This document shows, in pieces, positions 36,921 through 47,650 of a stretch of DNA of 64,000 nt. A program made the translations under genes and the position numbers. Within the stretch, counting starts at the first letter, position 1; every line of letters starts with the position of its first letter. The DNA is from Eutypella sp. D-1. Taxonomy: Eukaryota; Ascomycota; Sordariomycetes; Xylariales; Diatrypaceae. A model generated the notes under the pieces. The model had not been told where the DNA came from. It did no database searches and saw only the letters and a program-made list of their open reading frames with translations. Location: NCBI GenBank assembly GCA_023313575.1, contig JAJTTP010000013.1, forward strand, positions 744,001 through 808,000, written 5' to 3'.

Positions 36921-37820
36921 TTAGTCTTCCTTCGGTTTTCTCCCCCAAGCCCTTACGAAGACGTAATGCATCTTCCGATCTTTATCGGCAAAATCGGTCT
37001 TGAACTCGCCATAAAGCGCGTCGACATCCGATTGCGTCCTCATCCCATCCACTGCCCCTGAACCCATAACCCCCTTTAACATCTGCGACACAAATGCGTC
37101 TGAATGTTGGTGCGTTCTCTCAATCCAGCCAGTGGCCTTTTCGGTATAAAGTAGCGACGAGCCCGTATACGCGCGATCGTCGCAGTCGACGCACCCGGCC
37201 TCCCTAATAAACGCCACCAAGCCGACCGGCATATCAGGATCGGCGCCTATGGCGCGTTGAAAGCAGTAATAAAGATCCTGGATCTTAAACCACGCCGGAC
37301 TGGGCGGCTCGGTCGATGCCAGATTGATCGTGGTCTCGCTCCAAACGATCCAGCCACCGGGTCGGAGCAATGTCATCAGGTTCTTAACAAGCTCCGCTCC
37401 CTGGCCGGCCTTGAGGGCAAAGGTGATTAACCGGGCGTGCACGACGTCGAAGTGGCCGATCAGGTCCCCCGGGAACGGCCGGTACATATCCGCCTCTCTC
37501 AGTGTGATATTACCGGCCAATAACGATGGTGGCGGGAATTTAGTCGGATCGTAGTCCAAGCCGACCAGCTCAGCTTTGGGGGGAAGGAGCTTCGCCATTG
37601 CGCGAAGCCACGAGGCCGAGCCAGTTGCAACGTCTAAGACCTTGGGGGCTCTGGACGAGGATGAGGCTAGGAGCTCGGCCTGGATATGAGACGGGAGCAG
37701 CTCGTCACGCATCACGTCATTGCAAATCTCGTGTTGCACGTCTAGACGATCGCGCTCCAAATGCGATGACGAGCCATCGTTAAGTACATAGATAGAATCG
37801 CCTTTGTTTGGTGCAGACAT
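36921..37820 (-). CDS. SAM-dependent methyltransferase (LaeA/UMTA-like class I)
   Basis: Single-exon, 299 residues. Class I Rossmann methyltransferase: motif I VLDVATGSASWL (61-72), the acidic end of beta-2 in VGLDYD (86-91), motif II/III region FDVVHARLITFA (124-135), and motif LRPGGWIVW (152-160) followed by SE. The N-terminal DRLDVQH is typical of fungal methyltransferases found in secondary-metabolite loci (UMTA/GliN/LaeA-like). It would transfer a methyl group from S-adenosylmethionine to an O or N of a small molecule; the substrate is unknown. No signal or membrane segment. Codons are G/C-ending, with no sign of RIP. Start at 37820 is the only in-frame ATG before the SAM domain that leaves a normal N-terminus. 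The promoter upstream carries a duplicated 13-mer (37983-38015). Confidence 0.9.
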   Translation of the reverse strand: MSAPNKGDSIYVLNDGSSSHLERDRLDVQHEICNDVMRDELLPSHIQAELLASSSSRAPKVLDVATGSASWLRAMAKLLPPKAELVGLDYDPTKFPPPSLLAGNITLREADMYRPFPGDLIGHFDVVHARLITFALKAGQGAELVKNLMTLLRPGGWIVWSETTINLASTEPPSPAWFKIQDLYYCFQRAIGADPDMPVGLVAFIREAGCVDCDDRAYTGSSLLYTEKATGWIERTHQHSDAFVSQMLKGVMGSGAVDGMRTQSDVDALYGEFKTDFADKDRKMHYVFVRAWGRKPKED

Positions 37821-37982
37821 GTTGACTTGTTTGTGGAATCAAAAGCTATGGGCTGGCTATTACCTTTCGTCTTTCTTCGTGATGATAATGATGCCGATTT
37901 ATTTTACATTCGGGTGTTCCCGAGTCGGGAAAGTTACAGCAGTCACTGTTTTATAATGTCTATTTCGAGGACTTCTTTATTT

Positions 37983-38036
37983 GGACGTTACACCCTTTAT
38001 TGGGACGTTACACCCCTATAAAACTAAAGGGTGTAC
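37983..38036. promoter_or_regulatory. Duplicated GGACGTTACACCC box upstream of the methyltransferase
   Basis: GGACGTTACACCC occurs at 37983-37995 and again at 38003-38015, 20 bp apart in the same orientation. Soon after, taaagggtgta (38026-38036) is the inverse of the tacaccctttat-like end of the first copy. It lies about 160-215 bp before the methyltransferase start. The arrangement suggests a transcription factor site; the ACGT core is bZIP-like, but identity is inference. Confidence 0.45.
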
Positions 38037-38039
38037 GCT

Positions 38040-39464
38040 AAATAGGTACCTAGGTAGTTACTAGCTGCTGTTGAATGGGCCATATGGGCTATTTCTGATC
38101 GTTAACGGTCCTGCGACCGTCATAGTAGACCTACACAATACAACTAACTATCTTTCGCTCCCTATATCTTATCCCATCTACTTTATCCCACTTATTTTTA
38201 ATTTTATGGCCCAAACCTTACTGTATTATATAAAATGGTTTATAAAAAATGAATAATACAATAACATGTAGAGGTGCGCTCAACAACGACAGGGGTGGTG
38301 GACTTCGCTGCCGCTTGACACACAATTTGACTGTCTCTACATCTATCAACCGTAGTCTCTGTCTGTTTGAACCTGGTGCCGGTTTTTCATTAACCGGGCA
38401 ATAAGGTTGACAATGAATGCAGTTGGATCAGTTTTCACCAAATACTGGGGTGGCTAATATGGAGGAGCTGACCCACCTGCATTATCAACCACTTGCCGGG
38501 GAACCTGCCCCGCAGGCTATGGTTACACTGCAGATAGTGTTGGAAGGAAGACTGAGTACCAGGAAGAGCCGAATGGTGAATTTTTCTGGCAATGTTTTCC
38601 TCTAGGTTCTTCTCTATATCGATGCCGTCACACGAACCTTAGAACTGCCCAGGATTGGGCACATGGTCCAGCGCACTCGCCTGGCCCTCGCAGGGGAGGT
38701 GGTGATCCGCCAGGTGGTTGACAAACAAATCAAACCAGTCTTAGGGCCGGCGAGCAGTGGACATGATAGTATATTGGTAGATAGCAGATGGTGGTCCAAT
38801 GTGTTTGTCAACCACTGACCGGCGGACGTACGGTCTTGGTAAGCTAAATGCAGTAGATTCAATGCTACCCTTCAGCGGAAAAAGATTGTGACTTGTCATA
38901 CCGGCCGTTAATTGGCCATCTCAGCACTACAGCCATTCAGGGCCTTCCCGCTGGTACGGAGCTCTAATAAATTATGGAAATAGTGTGCAGCATTCTATTC
39001 CGTAGCCGATTCAACCACAGAGTATAGCGTAACGGTTGTCGTGGGCATGTGGTATGCTATCTGCAAGGCTTCGCTGCATGGGCCCGGTACTACAGCGACC
39101 ATGGCAGCGGATACGACTCCCTATTACATGCGTGGGGGCTTGGCTGTGGCAATGTCCTGTCTGGCCATCCCTCGTGTCTCCCAGATTGCCCAGACCACAA
39201 AAACGTGGGGAAGAGGTTGTAGAGCTCGTCGTATGCTTACTAGAAGGCTATGTTTGTTATGTAGTAGACACTGCTACACCATGCCCCTGGACTGTCAAAT
39301 TGAGAAGTTCCTCTGGAGCCCCCCGACTAGTTTCCTCCGCTCATGTAAGGGATATTTCCATGGTCGCCTTCATTCCGTCATTCGGCCAATGAAATTAAAA
39401 CGACAAGTCCAGGCTATCCTTTGGGGGGGGGGGGGGGGGGCTATCCCCTACTCTAGAGGATATA
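38040..39464. other. Intergenic stretch, possible decayed coding fragment
   Basis: No complete gene. On the plus strand about 38480-38600 reads TCRGTCPAGYGYTADS then FFWQCFPL in one frame, a Cys-rich pattern that could be the end of a secreted protein, but frames are broken on both sides. ggttgacaaac (38713-38723) and gtttgtcaacc (38803-38813) form a long-range inverted repeat. An 18-base G run lies at 39423-39440. Confidence 0.35.
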
Positions 39465-40075
39465 TCATTGCTTTCTATCTTGGGACGCCTTCAATTCCCG
39501 GCGCTTGAGAACGCTGTACCACGTACAGGATACCGCGCAAAGGCCGGCCATCGCAAGACCGATGGAGTAACCGGTACGGACCTCGGAGGCGCCCCCCCCC
39601 TTCCGAAATAAGAATGCAGCTAGTGTGCCATTAATGTTGCCCAAACTAATGAGCCTAGCCGAGCCGATACTTCTTTCCATATGACCTGATAGGTTTATCA
39701 CGTACCAGTAAGTAAGCTGGTAAGGTGGCCTTCGGGACCGAGCCCGCCCATGGCCATCAGGCAGAGCGTATCATGCCGGAGAAAAAGATTATCCCTGGCC
39801 GGAACCGAGATAAGGACCAAGAGGCTGGTAATAAACAGGGACAGGCCGAAAAGGATAAAAGGCGAGCGAAATCGGACCTTGTTAGATGCCCAGGCTAAAA
39901 GGATACCATCCCGCGCCCCCATTCTGCATACCCCGCTTTCGGCAAAGCAAATTGATATAAGCACCGTATAATATAGATTGTTGGGGTCAAAAGGGATTAT
40001 ATTGATGATGATGTGAAGGAGAGTTCCCATCCATCCTAGCCAGGGTGGCCACCTATGGATATAGGTGGTACCCAT
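39465..40075 (-). pseudogene. MFS transporter C-terminal fragment (Dal5/ACS-like), frameshifted
   Basis: Two overlapping minus-strand frames join to one transporter half: 40075-39698 (NNLYYTVLISICF, RDNLFLRHDTLCLMAMGG, HLTSLLTG) and then, after a one-base shift near 39715, LTYWYVINLSGHMERSIGSA, then GNINGTLAAFLF and TGYSIGLAMAGLCAV, ending in a charged tail. The NxxGHxxRxIGSAxxxxxGN pattern is typical of the last repeat of anion:cation symporter family (allantoate permease type) proteins. The N-terminal half is missing and a C9 run sits in the frame. It is a dead remnant; gene conversion or a sequencing indel at the homopolymer could mimic part of the break. Confidence 0.6.
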
Positions 40076-41309
40076 AGGTGGGGCACCTATCTACCTATCT
40101 TATCTATCTATTGAAGGTCCCTATCGGTGCCTGTGTCAATATTCAAACCTTGTGTGAAAACTGTTATAAAAGGGGTTGAACAGGTACTGCAATTACAATA
40201 GCAGCTACGGCGCTACAATGCAGCGCGATAGCGCTATAAGTGTCGAAATTGAGGTCTGAGATATAGGGCAACTATCTATCTCCCCGGGGTTATATATCGA
40301 TCGAGCTTCAGGGGTATTGTGGAGATCATCCTTAAAAACCCTTATGTAACCACAGATGGTCTACAGGTAATACCGGTACAACGTGAAGACCACGACAACA
40401 ACAGCAAAAGCAACAGACAAAATTAATGGACTAACTCTAGTAGACATCCGTATTTTTAAAAAGGGGTACAAGAATTTTACATAGAGAAGGATTTTATGAA
40501 CGGTACATATTAAAGATTGTAAAAAGAAGAGTAGAGAATATCATGGGGCTGGCCACTCAACGGAGCTATAGTTAGGCATACCTAGTTACTATATGTCATG
40601 ATTCAACGTTGGATTCCGCCAAGTCCCGCCATTTCTACCTTAAACCGAGCGCCAGGATAGCAGACGATAGCAACAAGGACGCCTTCAAAGAGCGGCCTCT
40701 GTCCGGAAGGACCTATACTTTGTCAGGTATCGAGTTGGGCGCGCAAATTCATCGCCTATGCAATCGCTCGACAGGAGCGCCTCTACGACGTCTCTGGGGC
40801 CTCTAGCGGAATAAAGGGAGCGAGACTGCCAGGTGCTCTTTATTCTACTTTGACATAGCTGGTCCATCCACCGTTGTCTCTAGGCCTTTGACTTTCGAGT
40901 CGGTGGTGCAAGGGGGAGGGAGGTTTCTCCCTGGCCGAGTTTTCCATGTTGTTGAGTGATGATTCACAAGTCTTGCACCGGGATACACTGGTTGCGATGC
41001 TACGCTTACTACTTTATACGTCCTACCATGTCACTGCTTGCTCGGTACATGGGCAAGTACAGAGCTCGCCTGAATTAGATACTCCAAATCGGCTACGCTC
41101 ACGGAATGAGGGATACAAGAGAGTGAATCGTGCTTGTATGGCCAGTAGTATTCAGCTAAAACTGACTTTAGTGATAGTGCCGAGCCTTGTACATATAAGC
41201 CCTGGACATCGCAACTGAACTAATCTCGGTTGACAGGAACCCTGAATAAGAAATCCTATTAGTATAGAGTCAATCGAGCAGGAGGCGCGTACATACCATC
41301 ACTGGCCAA
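40076..41309. other. Intergenic stretch; no supported gene
   Basis: Short frames on both strands (40609-40806 plus, 40685-40867 minus, 40946-41218 plus) lack motifs and coding bias. It includes a CTAT-rich microsatellite at about 40088-40115 and a decayed copy of the GC hairpin element at 40220-40259. Confidence 0.45.
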
Positions 41310-41543
41310 CTAAAAGAGGTTGGTGCGGACGTCGACGCAAGACTTATGGAAGACGTTGGGCCCGGCCTCAGAGTCAGAGCCAGAGTCGGAGTCGCTCTGG
41401 TCGGCAGTCTCGTTGATCTTGATCCACTCGACGTTAGGCGTAGGGGAACTAGTGTCGGTGGTCTTCTTCCAAGGCTGTGCGCGCTTGTCCTGGGAGGACT
41501 GCTCGGATATGGCCTTCACGAGGTCTTCGTAGCGATTGGGCAT
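41310..41543 (-). CDS. Small acidic, serine-rich hypothetical protein
   Basis: A 77-residue single-exon frame with strong G/C-ending codon choice (GAC, AAG, TCC, CAG, GCC dominate), unlike the non-coding frames around it. The protein starts MPNRYEDLVKAISEQ, has a lysine/proline middle with a WKK and a VEWIKIN segment, then an acidic serine stretch DQSDSDSGSDSE (residues 48-59), and ends in VRTNLF. It is predicted to be mostly disordered; the SDSD pattern suits casein kinase 2 phosphorylation. No signal peptide or membrane segment. I do not recognise a family. Two overlapping plus-strand frames are its mirror images. Confidence 0.6.
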   Translation of the reverse strand: MPNRYEDLVKAISEQSSQDKRAQPWKKTTDTSSPTPNVEWIKINETADQSDSDSGSDSEAGPNVFHKSCVDVRTNLF

Positions 41544-42280
41544 GGTGACAGTTTATGAACTTAAAATGTCTGACTGCTGTTTCTTTCCGCCTTGGTATGG
41601 ATGTTTGTGTATAGTTTAAAGGAGGCTGAGGTCAAAGAGGAATTGAAGTTCTTGAATCCAGAGCAGGTGGGATGATCTCAATCTCATAGAGCATCAGGTC
41701 TCGTGGGGAATGATTGACGACATGCATAGCTTTTCATCGCAACGGCTTGGCATTACCTATGTGCGCAAACTAGGTTCAACATCCGCTGCATGTACTAATC
41801 ATCACAACTGCAACCCACGTCGTGTCTGGCCAAAGGTTACACCATTTGGAGGATTTAGTCCTCACATCGGTGAGACACCCGGCGATATGTGTTCAGATAA
41901 AGGAGTGCCACATGCAACATCATGCAGTGTCAAGACCCTCATCTATTCGGATAGTCAGAAACTAAAGTGTGGTTATACAATTGGGGTTTGCATCAGTAAC
42001 ATCAAGGGAAGACGGACTAAGCAGACAGTACAACGGTAGCATCGTTGATTAGCTATCTATATGCCACTCAAGCAATACCTGATCCTGTAGGCTCGTGGCA
42101 ATTTTTGATCGTGTTGTCGCTCAGCGGGGCAATGACTGGAGCTGTCCCATTTCTCGCCTCCTACGTACTTAAGGTCAAACCCAACCTCCTTGTATCTAAT
42201 TTGGGCCTGGGTCAAAGGAGGCCGGGCGTCCTCCGTACAAGCAAGACACAGAAAATAAATCATCAAATTTGGTCATCACC
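41544..42280. other. Divergent promoter region between the acidic protein and the oxygenase
   Basis: About 740 bp between two divergently transcribed genes, so it probably holds both promoters. The 109-codon frame at 41710-42039 has no motif or codon bias and is not called. Confidence 0.5.
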
Positions 42281-43372
42281 ATGGAAGGTGAAGAAGGGTC
42301 AATTCTATTCCTGAAGTGGAGTTCAATCTTCGAAAAGGAGAAGCCCTTCCAGATATTTGCCGACCTCCTGCCAGACGCGCAGGACCGGCGCAAGAGCAAC
42401 CTAGCCTGGGATGTGAAAGACATGCTGGTCGAGGATTTTCGCGGCCGTGAGCAGGAATTCCAACTTGATACGAACGGCTTCACGGCTGCCCAGCTTCCCG
42501 GGTTCACCGACCTCACCGACCACGAAACGATCGAGGAGCAGTACATACCCGCCGTAAAGAAGATGCTGGAGGAGAAACTACAAGGCGTGGGTACGGTGCT
42601 GCTAATCGACTGGAGGGTAGAGCGCCCGCTTGATCCAACTAGCCATTTCGGATGTTAACGATATAGCGTCCAGATTCGAAGCAGTGAGAATACCACGGCG
42701 GATGACGAGAAGCTCAACTACAGCAATTTACTGCAACCTCTTCTGCCCGCCAACTACGCGCACACGGATATGGCCCCTATCGCAGTCATTCGGAGAATCC
42801 AGAGGGACTACCCTGAGTATGCTGAGCGCATGCTTCGCCAGCGCATCAGAGCCCTCAAGTGAATGCAACCCTGTTCTCCCAATCATAATTATGAGAATTA
42901 ACGACTGACTGTTTCAATTTCAGTGTATGGAAACCGCTCGGAAACCCAGTCAGCGAGTGGGCGCTTGCTGTGTGTGACGGAGCGACAATGGCGCCTGGCG
43001 ACGTCGTCGAGACCGATTCCATCCGCCAGGGTTTCATCAACACGTTCTATTACTCTAAGTATAACAAAGACCAGAAGTGGTACTTCTTGAAGCATCAAAG
43101 GCCAGATGAAGCCCTGATCTTCAAGCACTTCGACTCGGACCCCGACGTCCAAGTACCGTGTGAGTTGTATCATCCCAGCATGTATGCATACTGCGCTTTC
43201 AACACAACTAATACCTAGAGAAAAAGTCACGGTACACTCCAGCATCAAACATAACCACGTCCCGGAGACCTCAGTACGTAGGAAGAGCATCGAGGTTCGG
43301 ATGCTGGTCTTCTCTGACAGCTTCGATGACATCGAAGACATCACACCATCTGGATCTACTCGGGTCCGTTGA
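42281..43372 (+). CDS. CmcJ/AsaB/GA4-desaturase-type 2-oxoglutarate oxygenase, four exons
   Basis: Exons are 42281-42616, 42674-42858, 42924-43159 and 43227-43372, giving 300 residues. Introns of 57, 65 and 67 bp start GTAGAG, GTGAAT and GTGAGT and end CCAG, TCAG and AAAG. ATG at 42281 sits in a good context (caccATGG). Family marks in order are EFQLDTNGF (59-67), the LIDWRIR junction, AHTDMAP with a likely iron-binding HxD at H142 and D144, NVWKPLGNPV (174-183), QKWYFL, LIFKHFDS, VHSS (H256) and RKSIEVRMLVF. Relatives include cephem hydroxylase partner CmcJ, AsaB and Fusarium GA4 desaturase, which modify specialised metabolites by hydroxylation or desaturation. Substrate here is unknown. Confidence 0.85.
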
Positions 43373-44283
43373 TAGCACAGGGTGAATCACCACCAATTGA
43401 GCTTCTCTTATGCCTCCTATATCTATAAAGTGTGCTTGTGTGGTTGCAGCAAAGGATGCATATCTACCTACCTTCTGCCTGCCTATTTCGTGCGCACATG
43501 TTGATCTTGCCAGTACTCTTTGAGTGACACGGAACCACGCATAGATGGCATGGCACGATGCATGACAGGGGTACCTGTTGGAGGACGAATGTTGATCTCC
43601 CGATACAACCTATAGTAACATTGAAGCTTGTACGAGCTGATATATCCGTTATGCAACTCGGTGGCCACGATAACGAGCAATGCCACCCTTGCTAAGTAGC
43701 TCACCGCTTGGTTTGGCCTGGTTTGGCGACCATTTGTGTATGAAAGAGCGGACTGCAGAATCTTCGAATCAGGAGACAAGGTGGCGAAAGGTAGCAAAAG
43801 GCCGGGACTCCGGCCACGGGCTGCGGGGTCAGGTAAGGCATCACACGGCAGACCTGCAGCGTAGTTGGTGGTGAGAAAGATGAGTTCGCGCTATATCACA
43901 ATTTGACATAACTGTTGGTAGGTTCTACGTAACCCATCAATGAGTAATGTATGAAGATGTATTAGGAACCGCTGTGATAATCTTTGACCAGCCGCTTTGG
44001 CTTCCCGGCGTGACGTGGCTAGTACAAGTTTCGAGGAGCCACATAATCTCCTCATGGTACACAAAGAGGCTGATTTCATCACCAAAAGTTGATACCTACT
44101 TTCTCCTGAGTAAGTTTAAGAAACGAGGTTCTAAGGGCTAAGGGCGACGGTAGTGGGCCCAAAAGGATATTCTTGATGATAAGTTTCTGGCGCTATCTCG
44201 TCAGATAAAGAGAAATGGAGGAAATGAAGAGGATAAAACCAACCCTCCTACGCGACAAGAAAAAACAAGTGTTGCGGCGCTTA
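43373..44283. other. Convergent intergenic stretch; no supported gene
   Basis: Lies between the 3' ends of the oxygenase (plus) and the acetyltransferase (minus). Frames at 43483-43797 (minus) and 43680-44141 (plus) show no motif or codon bias. No terminators can be assigned in fungi from sequence alone. Confidence 0.5.
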
Positions 44284-45057
44284 TCACTTCTCCCAGGGCT
44301 TAATAGTCTTTCCATCTTCGTAGTTGCCGCCTGGCGGTCTCCACATGAGAAACCAGGTCGAATGACCGATCTTTTTCTCCGTCGCCTTCCAAGCGTCATC
44401 AGGGTTGTTCGTTCGTGGTACAATGACATTCTTCTCCACCTCAACGAACCCATTGGTATCGTAGAGTGGCCTGCCTGCAGGAGTTGAGTCCAGAAACAGT
44501 TCTACTCCCATCTCGTCCGCCTTCGCCATTCCCCAGTCCATGAACTTCTGGCCGATTCCCTTGCGTCGGTAATCGGGGTGCGTGAAGAGGATGAAAAGAT
44601 CTAAATTTCGAATGAGCTGTGTCCATCAAGCAATCGGCAAATCTTACTCACAGACTTGCGGACGCTGGCCTACGCGAACTCTCGGCGCTGAGTGGATCGC
44701 CATAACCTGCTCGGCGAAGCGTCGCGATCCATCGTCAGGAAACCACGTAGCTTCCATATGATGTTCGTCGGCAAAGGGATTCTCTTTATGGATGTTCCAT
44801 AGCGCACCGCCGGCAATACGGCCTGTGTCGGTGTCGACAATCTTTTGCCAGTAGCTTGTGGGGTCCTCCGTGTGCCAGGAGTGCAGTCGAGTGGCACACT
44901 CAGCTATAGCCTCCTCGCGCGCATCCTGCATATCACCATGGATGGGGAAGAAGGCGTGGAAGAATGGCTGGGGCGGGTCCTCGTACGAATCGAACATGCT
45001 TCTGGCAATTGCAGGAAAATCAGTTGCCGTGTCGGCTTCGAGAAGTTCGAGACCCAT
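44284..45057 (-). CDS. GNAT-family N-acetyltransferase, two exons
   Basis: Exons on the minus strand are 45057-44652 and 44600-44284, giving 240 residues. The intron is 51 bp (GTGAGT...TTTAG). The splice joins RPQV to YLFILFTHPDYRRKGIGQKF (about residues 133-155), restoring the acetyl-CoA pyrophosphate-binding motif R/Q-x-x-G-x-G. Upstream are the usual N-terminal LEADTATDFPAIARSMFDSY and GRIAGGALWNI strands; downstream are DSTPAGRPLYDTNGF and the C-terminal W-rich strand. It resembles fungal GNAT proteins of unknown substrate that are often near metabolite genes; it would acetylate an amine from acetyl-CoA in the cytosol. Its stop is 0.9 kb from that of the oxygenase. Confidence 0.9.
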
Positions 45058-45890
45058 TGTCGTGTTTGTGGATCGGGCTTATGATTGCACTCTCGTGATG
45101 TTCTGTACCAAAAGGGCGATGGGCTTGCTGGCAATGGACAGAGACGTGAAATTTCCACCGATTTCTCAGAAGGTTCAATAAGCCCGCACTCTAAGCCCTG
45201 GGAGGGTCGCCACCAACTTGGGACCTGTGGCACCTATACGGTGGGTAGTAGCAGAGCGCCGCGGCCGTGTTACATACCTGAGCAGCTTCTGTTTTGTCAG
45301 AACGGTTCCCTGGGAATATTGCTCAAGAACTACCCCTCCCCTCGGCGTCAAGGGTTTGACAATGCAGTTTGGGTCAAACTCGATATTAATCACACTACTT
45401 AGGTAGTATTATGTGAATTGGAACGGACCCAACTACATTGTCAACCACTTTGTCCGTTTGCCCGCCATCCTCTTAACCTTGTAATAGGCAGTCAAAAGAT
45501 ACATTACACCACATTGATGCATATTATGATACCTATATGTGGCATCCCGAGAACTTAATAAGAGTGTGGCGTAACACATGTAACCCCAGCGGTCCAGCTA
45601 ATGTCCCGCCTCCTCATTTGGGCTCCCAAAACTATCTCTCCCCAATCAAAGGTGCTTACATGCCAGTAAGCATGTATGCTCCCTCCCAACCTCGTTTAAG
45701 AAAATAGGCACTTGACAGGTCTGCGACGGCGTGGCTTATATATCTGAAAAGCCAAAGGTGGTGGCCTGCGGTTTCCCTTGCAGTGTCGAAACATGTCGGC
45801 CCCTTGACCGATCGATGGGCGGCTAATACGTCAGTTTTCTGTTTTCCCGCTGCTCTCTTGCGTCGCCACGTTTGAGCTCGCGAATGTGTT
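45058..45890. other. Divergent promoter region, acetyltransferase and membrane protein
   Basis: Holds the 5' flanks of two divergent genes. Frames at 45085-45402 and 45656-45997 lack coding bias and are not called. Confidence 0.5.
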
Positions 45891-47057
45891 ATGGACCAAG
45901 GCCCGAGGGATGCTGGCGGCCAAAGCCAGATACAGCTGATCACATGGTTTCTATTTGTGGTCGCTGTGCTTGGAGTTTGCGCGCGTTTGGGAACCAAATA
46001 CGCTATGACTTCAAAGCTGTCAAGGGACGACTGGCTGATATTGGGGGCCTTGGTAGGTGAAATGGCCCTGATAACTACCCGTGATTTAATAGCTCACTCA
46101 CGCAAGGCTACGTATCTACCGCAATGCATCTCGATCACCGTTTCGGCCACCAGTGGTCTCGGGCAGGCCTCGGTCAGCTTAACGAGTGAGTCGATCGACA
46201 ATGTTATCAAGGTATGAGACTTCTCGATCCTGTATTTGGCCGGATTGGTAACTCGAAACAAATATCAAGGCAGAGTACGCCAGTATCCCGCTCTTCGTTC
46301 TGACTTCAACACTCGTCAAACTGTCCATCTTCATCGCCATCAACCACCTGAGCCCGAGCGTGCTTCACCGGCGAGTCAACTTGGCTCTCGGAGCAATAAC
46401 TGCACTATGGTACGTGCCGGCCACGCTTACTTCCATATTCCAATGTGCCCTACCGACGCCGTGGGACTTCCTCAACGGCACTCGCTGCGTGAATAGAGTA
46501 AGACCTATGCCCCCCCTGCTCTCTCAGTTTGACGTTAGTGACTGTGCTAGCGCGCATGGTGGACCTTTGTTACGGTATTGAACGTCGTCACCGACCTCGG
46601 CATCGTCGCCCTTTATATCTTGATAATGTGGCACCTTCATATTTCGACGTCGCGGAAGGCGACGTTACTCTCCGTATTTTCGACCCGACTCCTGTATGTC
46701 GTCGCAGAAGCCTGATACCAGAGTGACATAATAATCTAACAGAAAACCAGTGTCGTTGCAGCTGCGATCGTACAGCTCGTTACATTCTACAATGCATTTC
46801 CGAGTGGTGATACGCCGTCCGCCATGTATCTGCCCGTAGCACTGAATCAAGCTGTTCTCTGTCTAAGTGTTACCACAGCCTGTATCCCATATCTGAAACC
46901 TTTTATGGAAAGCTTGGAGTCGGGCATTGTTCGGGTGGGGGATGTCCCCGGATCTGAAGAGGAGCTTTCACGAGATAGAACGGGTTCTTCGGGGTACTAT
47001 CTGAGTAGTTATACAGCCGGCGCCTCTTCAGCAGGATGCTCTAGTAATAGGGGATAA
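45891..47057 (+). CDS. Rhodopsin-fold (SAT5/PTH11-like) seven-TM membrane protein, five exons
   Basis: Exons are 45891-46052, 46107-46211, 46270-46497, 46551-46693 and 46751-47057, giving 314 residues. Introns are 53-58 bp; starts GTAGGT, GTATGA, GTAAGA, GTATGT. The order of features fits the fungal rhodopsin-like domain: TM1 ITWFLFVVAVLGVCARLG then KLSRDDWLILGAL, TM2-3 with GLGQ, AEYASIPLFVLTSTLVKLSI (TM3), ALWYVPATLTSIFQCALP (TM4-5), a WTFVTVLNVVTDLGIVALY segment (TM5), RLLVVAAAIVQLVTFYNAF (TM6) and QAVLCLSVTTACIPYLKPF (TM7), then a serine/glycine-rich cytoplasmic tail. Role unknown; relatives are sensor-like membrane proteins and uncharacterised members of trichothecene loci (SAT5). Confidence 0.85.
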
Positions 47058-47650
47058 TTGGGTGCCCGACGTGAATATTAATTCAAAGGGGTTATTCTAT
47101 GAAAGGGTGGTCAGTATTCGACTATGTGCATCAAATATGTGAACAACCGAGACCGGCAGAAGCAAGTGCAGCTTGTGACACCTCCCTCTTATCGGAAGGA
47201 TCCTCTTCCGCCACGCTTATTTGTCCGCTTATGTACCAAACGGCATGCGGGTGTTGGATGGTGTGAAGGCGTTGTAACCTTGTTTTAACTGCCTTCGGGG
47301 GGGTTCTATGGATGCGCGGAATACCAACATGGCCGATCCTCGATTACAACTGCATGAAACGAGGCATATTCGACGTGGACTGTGGCTGGGCCAGAAGCCC
47401 AAAATAAGGAGATCCCTAAATATTCATCCCCAACGTTTGGATCCTCCTGGGTTTTGATTTTAATTGCTCATTTTAATACCCCCCTCTCCCCCTGAGGAAA
47501 AAAACCACTTTTTCAAGTATAAATAAAAGCCAAGCATAAACACATGTACCACGCGAGGTCCCTGTTGCCTATGAGTCGGTAAAACCTCTTCCTTCTGATC
47601 ACATCTAATGCATTGACCAGTTTAGCTTCCCTACACACCTATTAGCTACA
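47058..47650. promoter_or_regulatory. Intergenic region with the permease promoter
   Basis: 593 bp without a gene. TATAAATAAAAG at 47518-47529 is a likely TATA box 120 bp before the permease start, preceded by CT-rich sequence (47480-47492). Confidence 0.5.

Noticed and set aside
38417..38605. Cys-rich fragment as a chitin-binding or LPMO tail
   Set aside because: Pattern seen only in a broken frame without flanking domain; not enough to assign.
41710..42039. 109-codon plus-strand frame upstream of the oxygenase
   Set aside because: No bias or motif; it lies in the promoter region between divergent genes.
42269..42280. Start of the oxygenase at a TTG codon 12 bp upstream
   Set aside because: The ATG at 42281 has a good context and fungal nuclear genes start at ATG.
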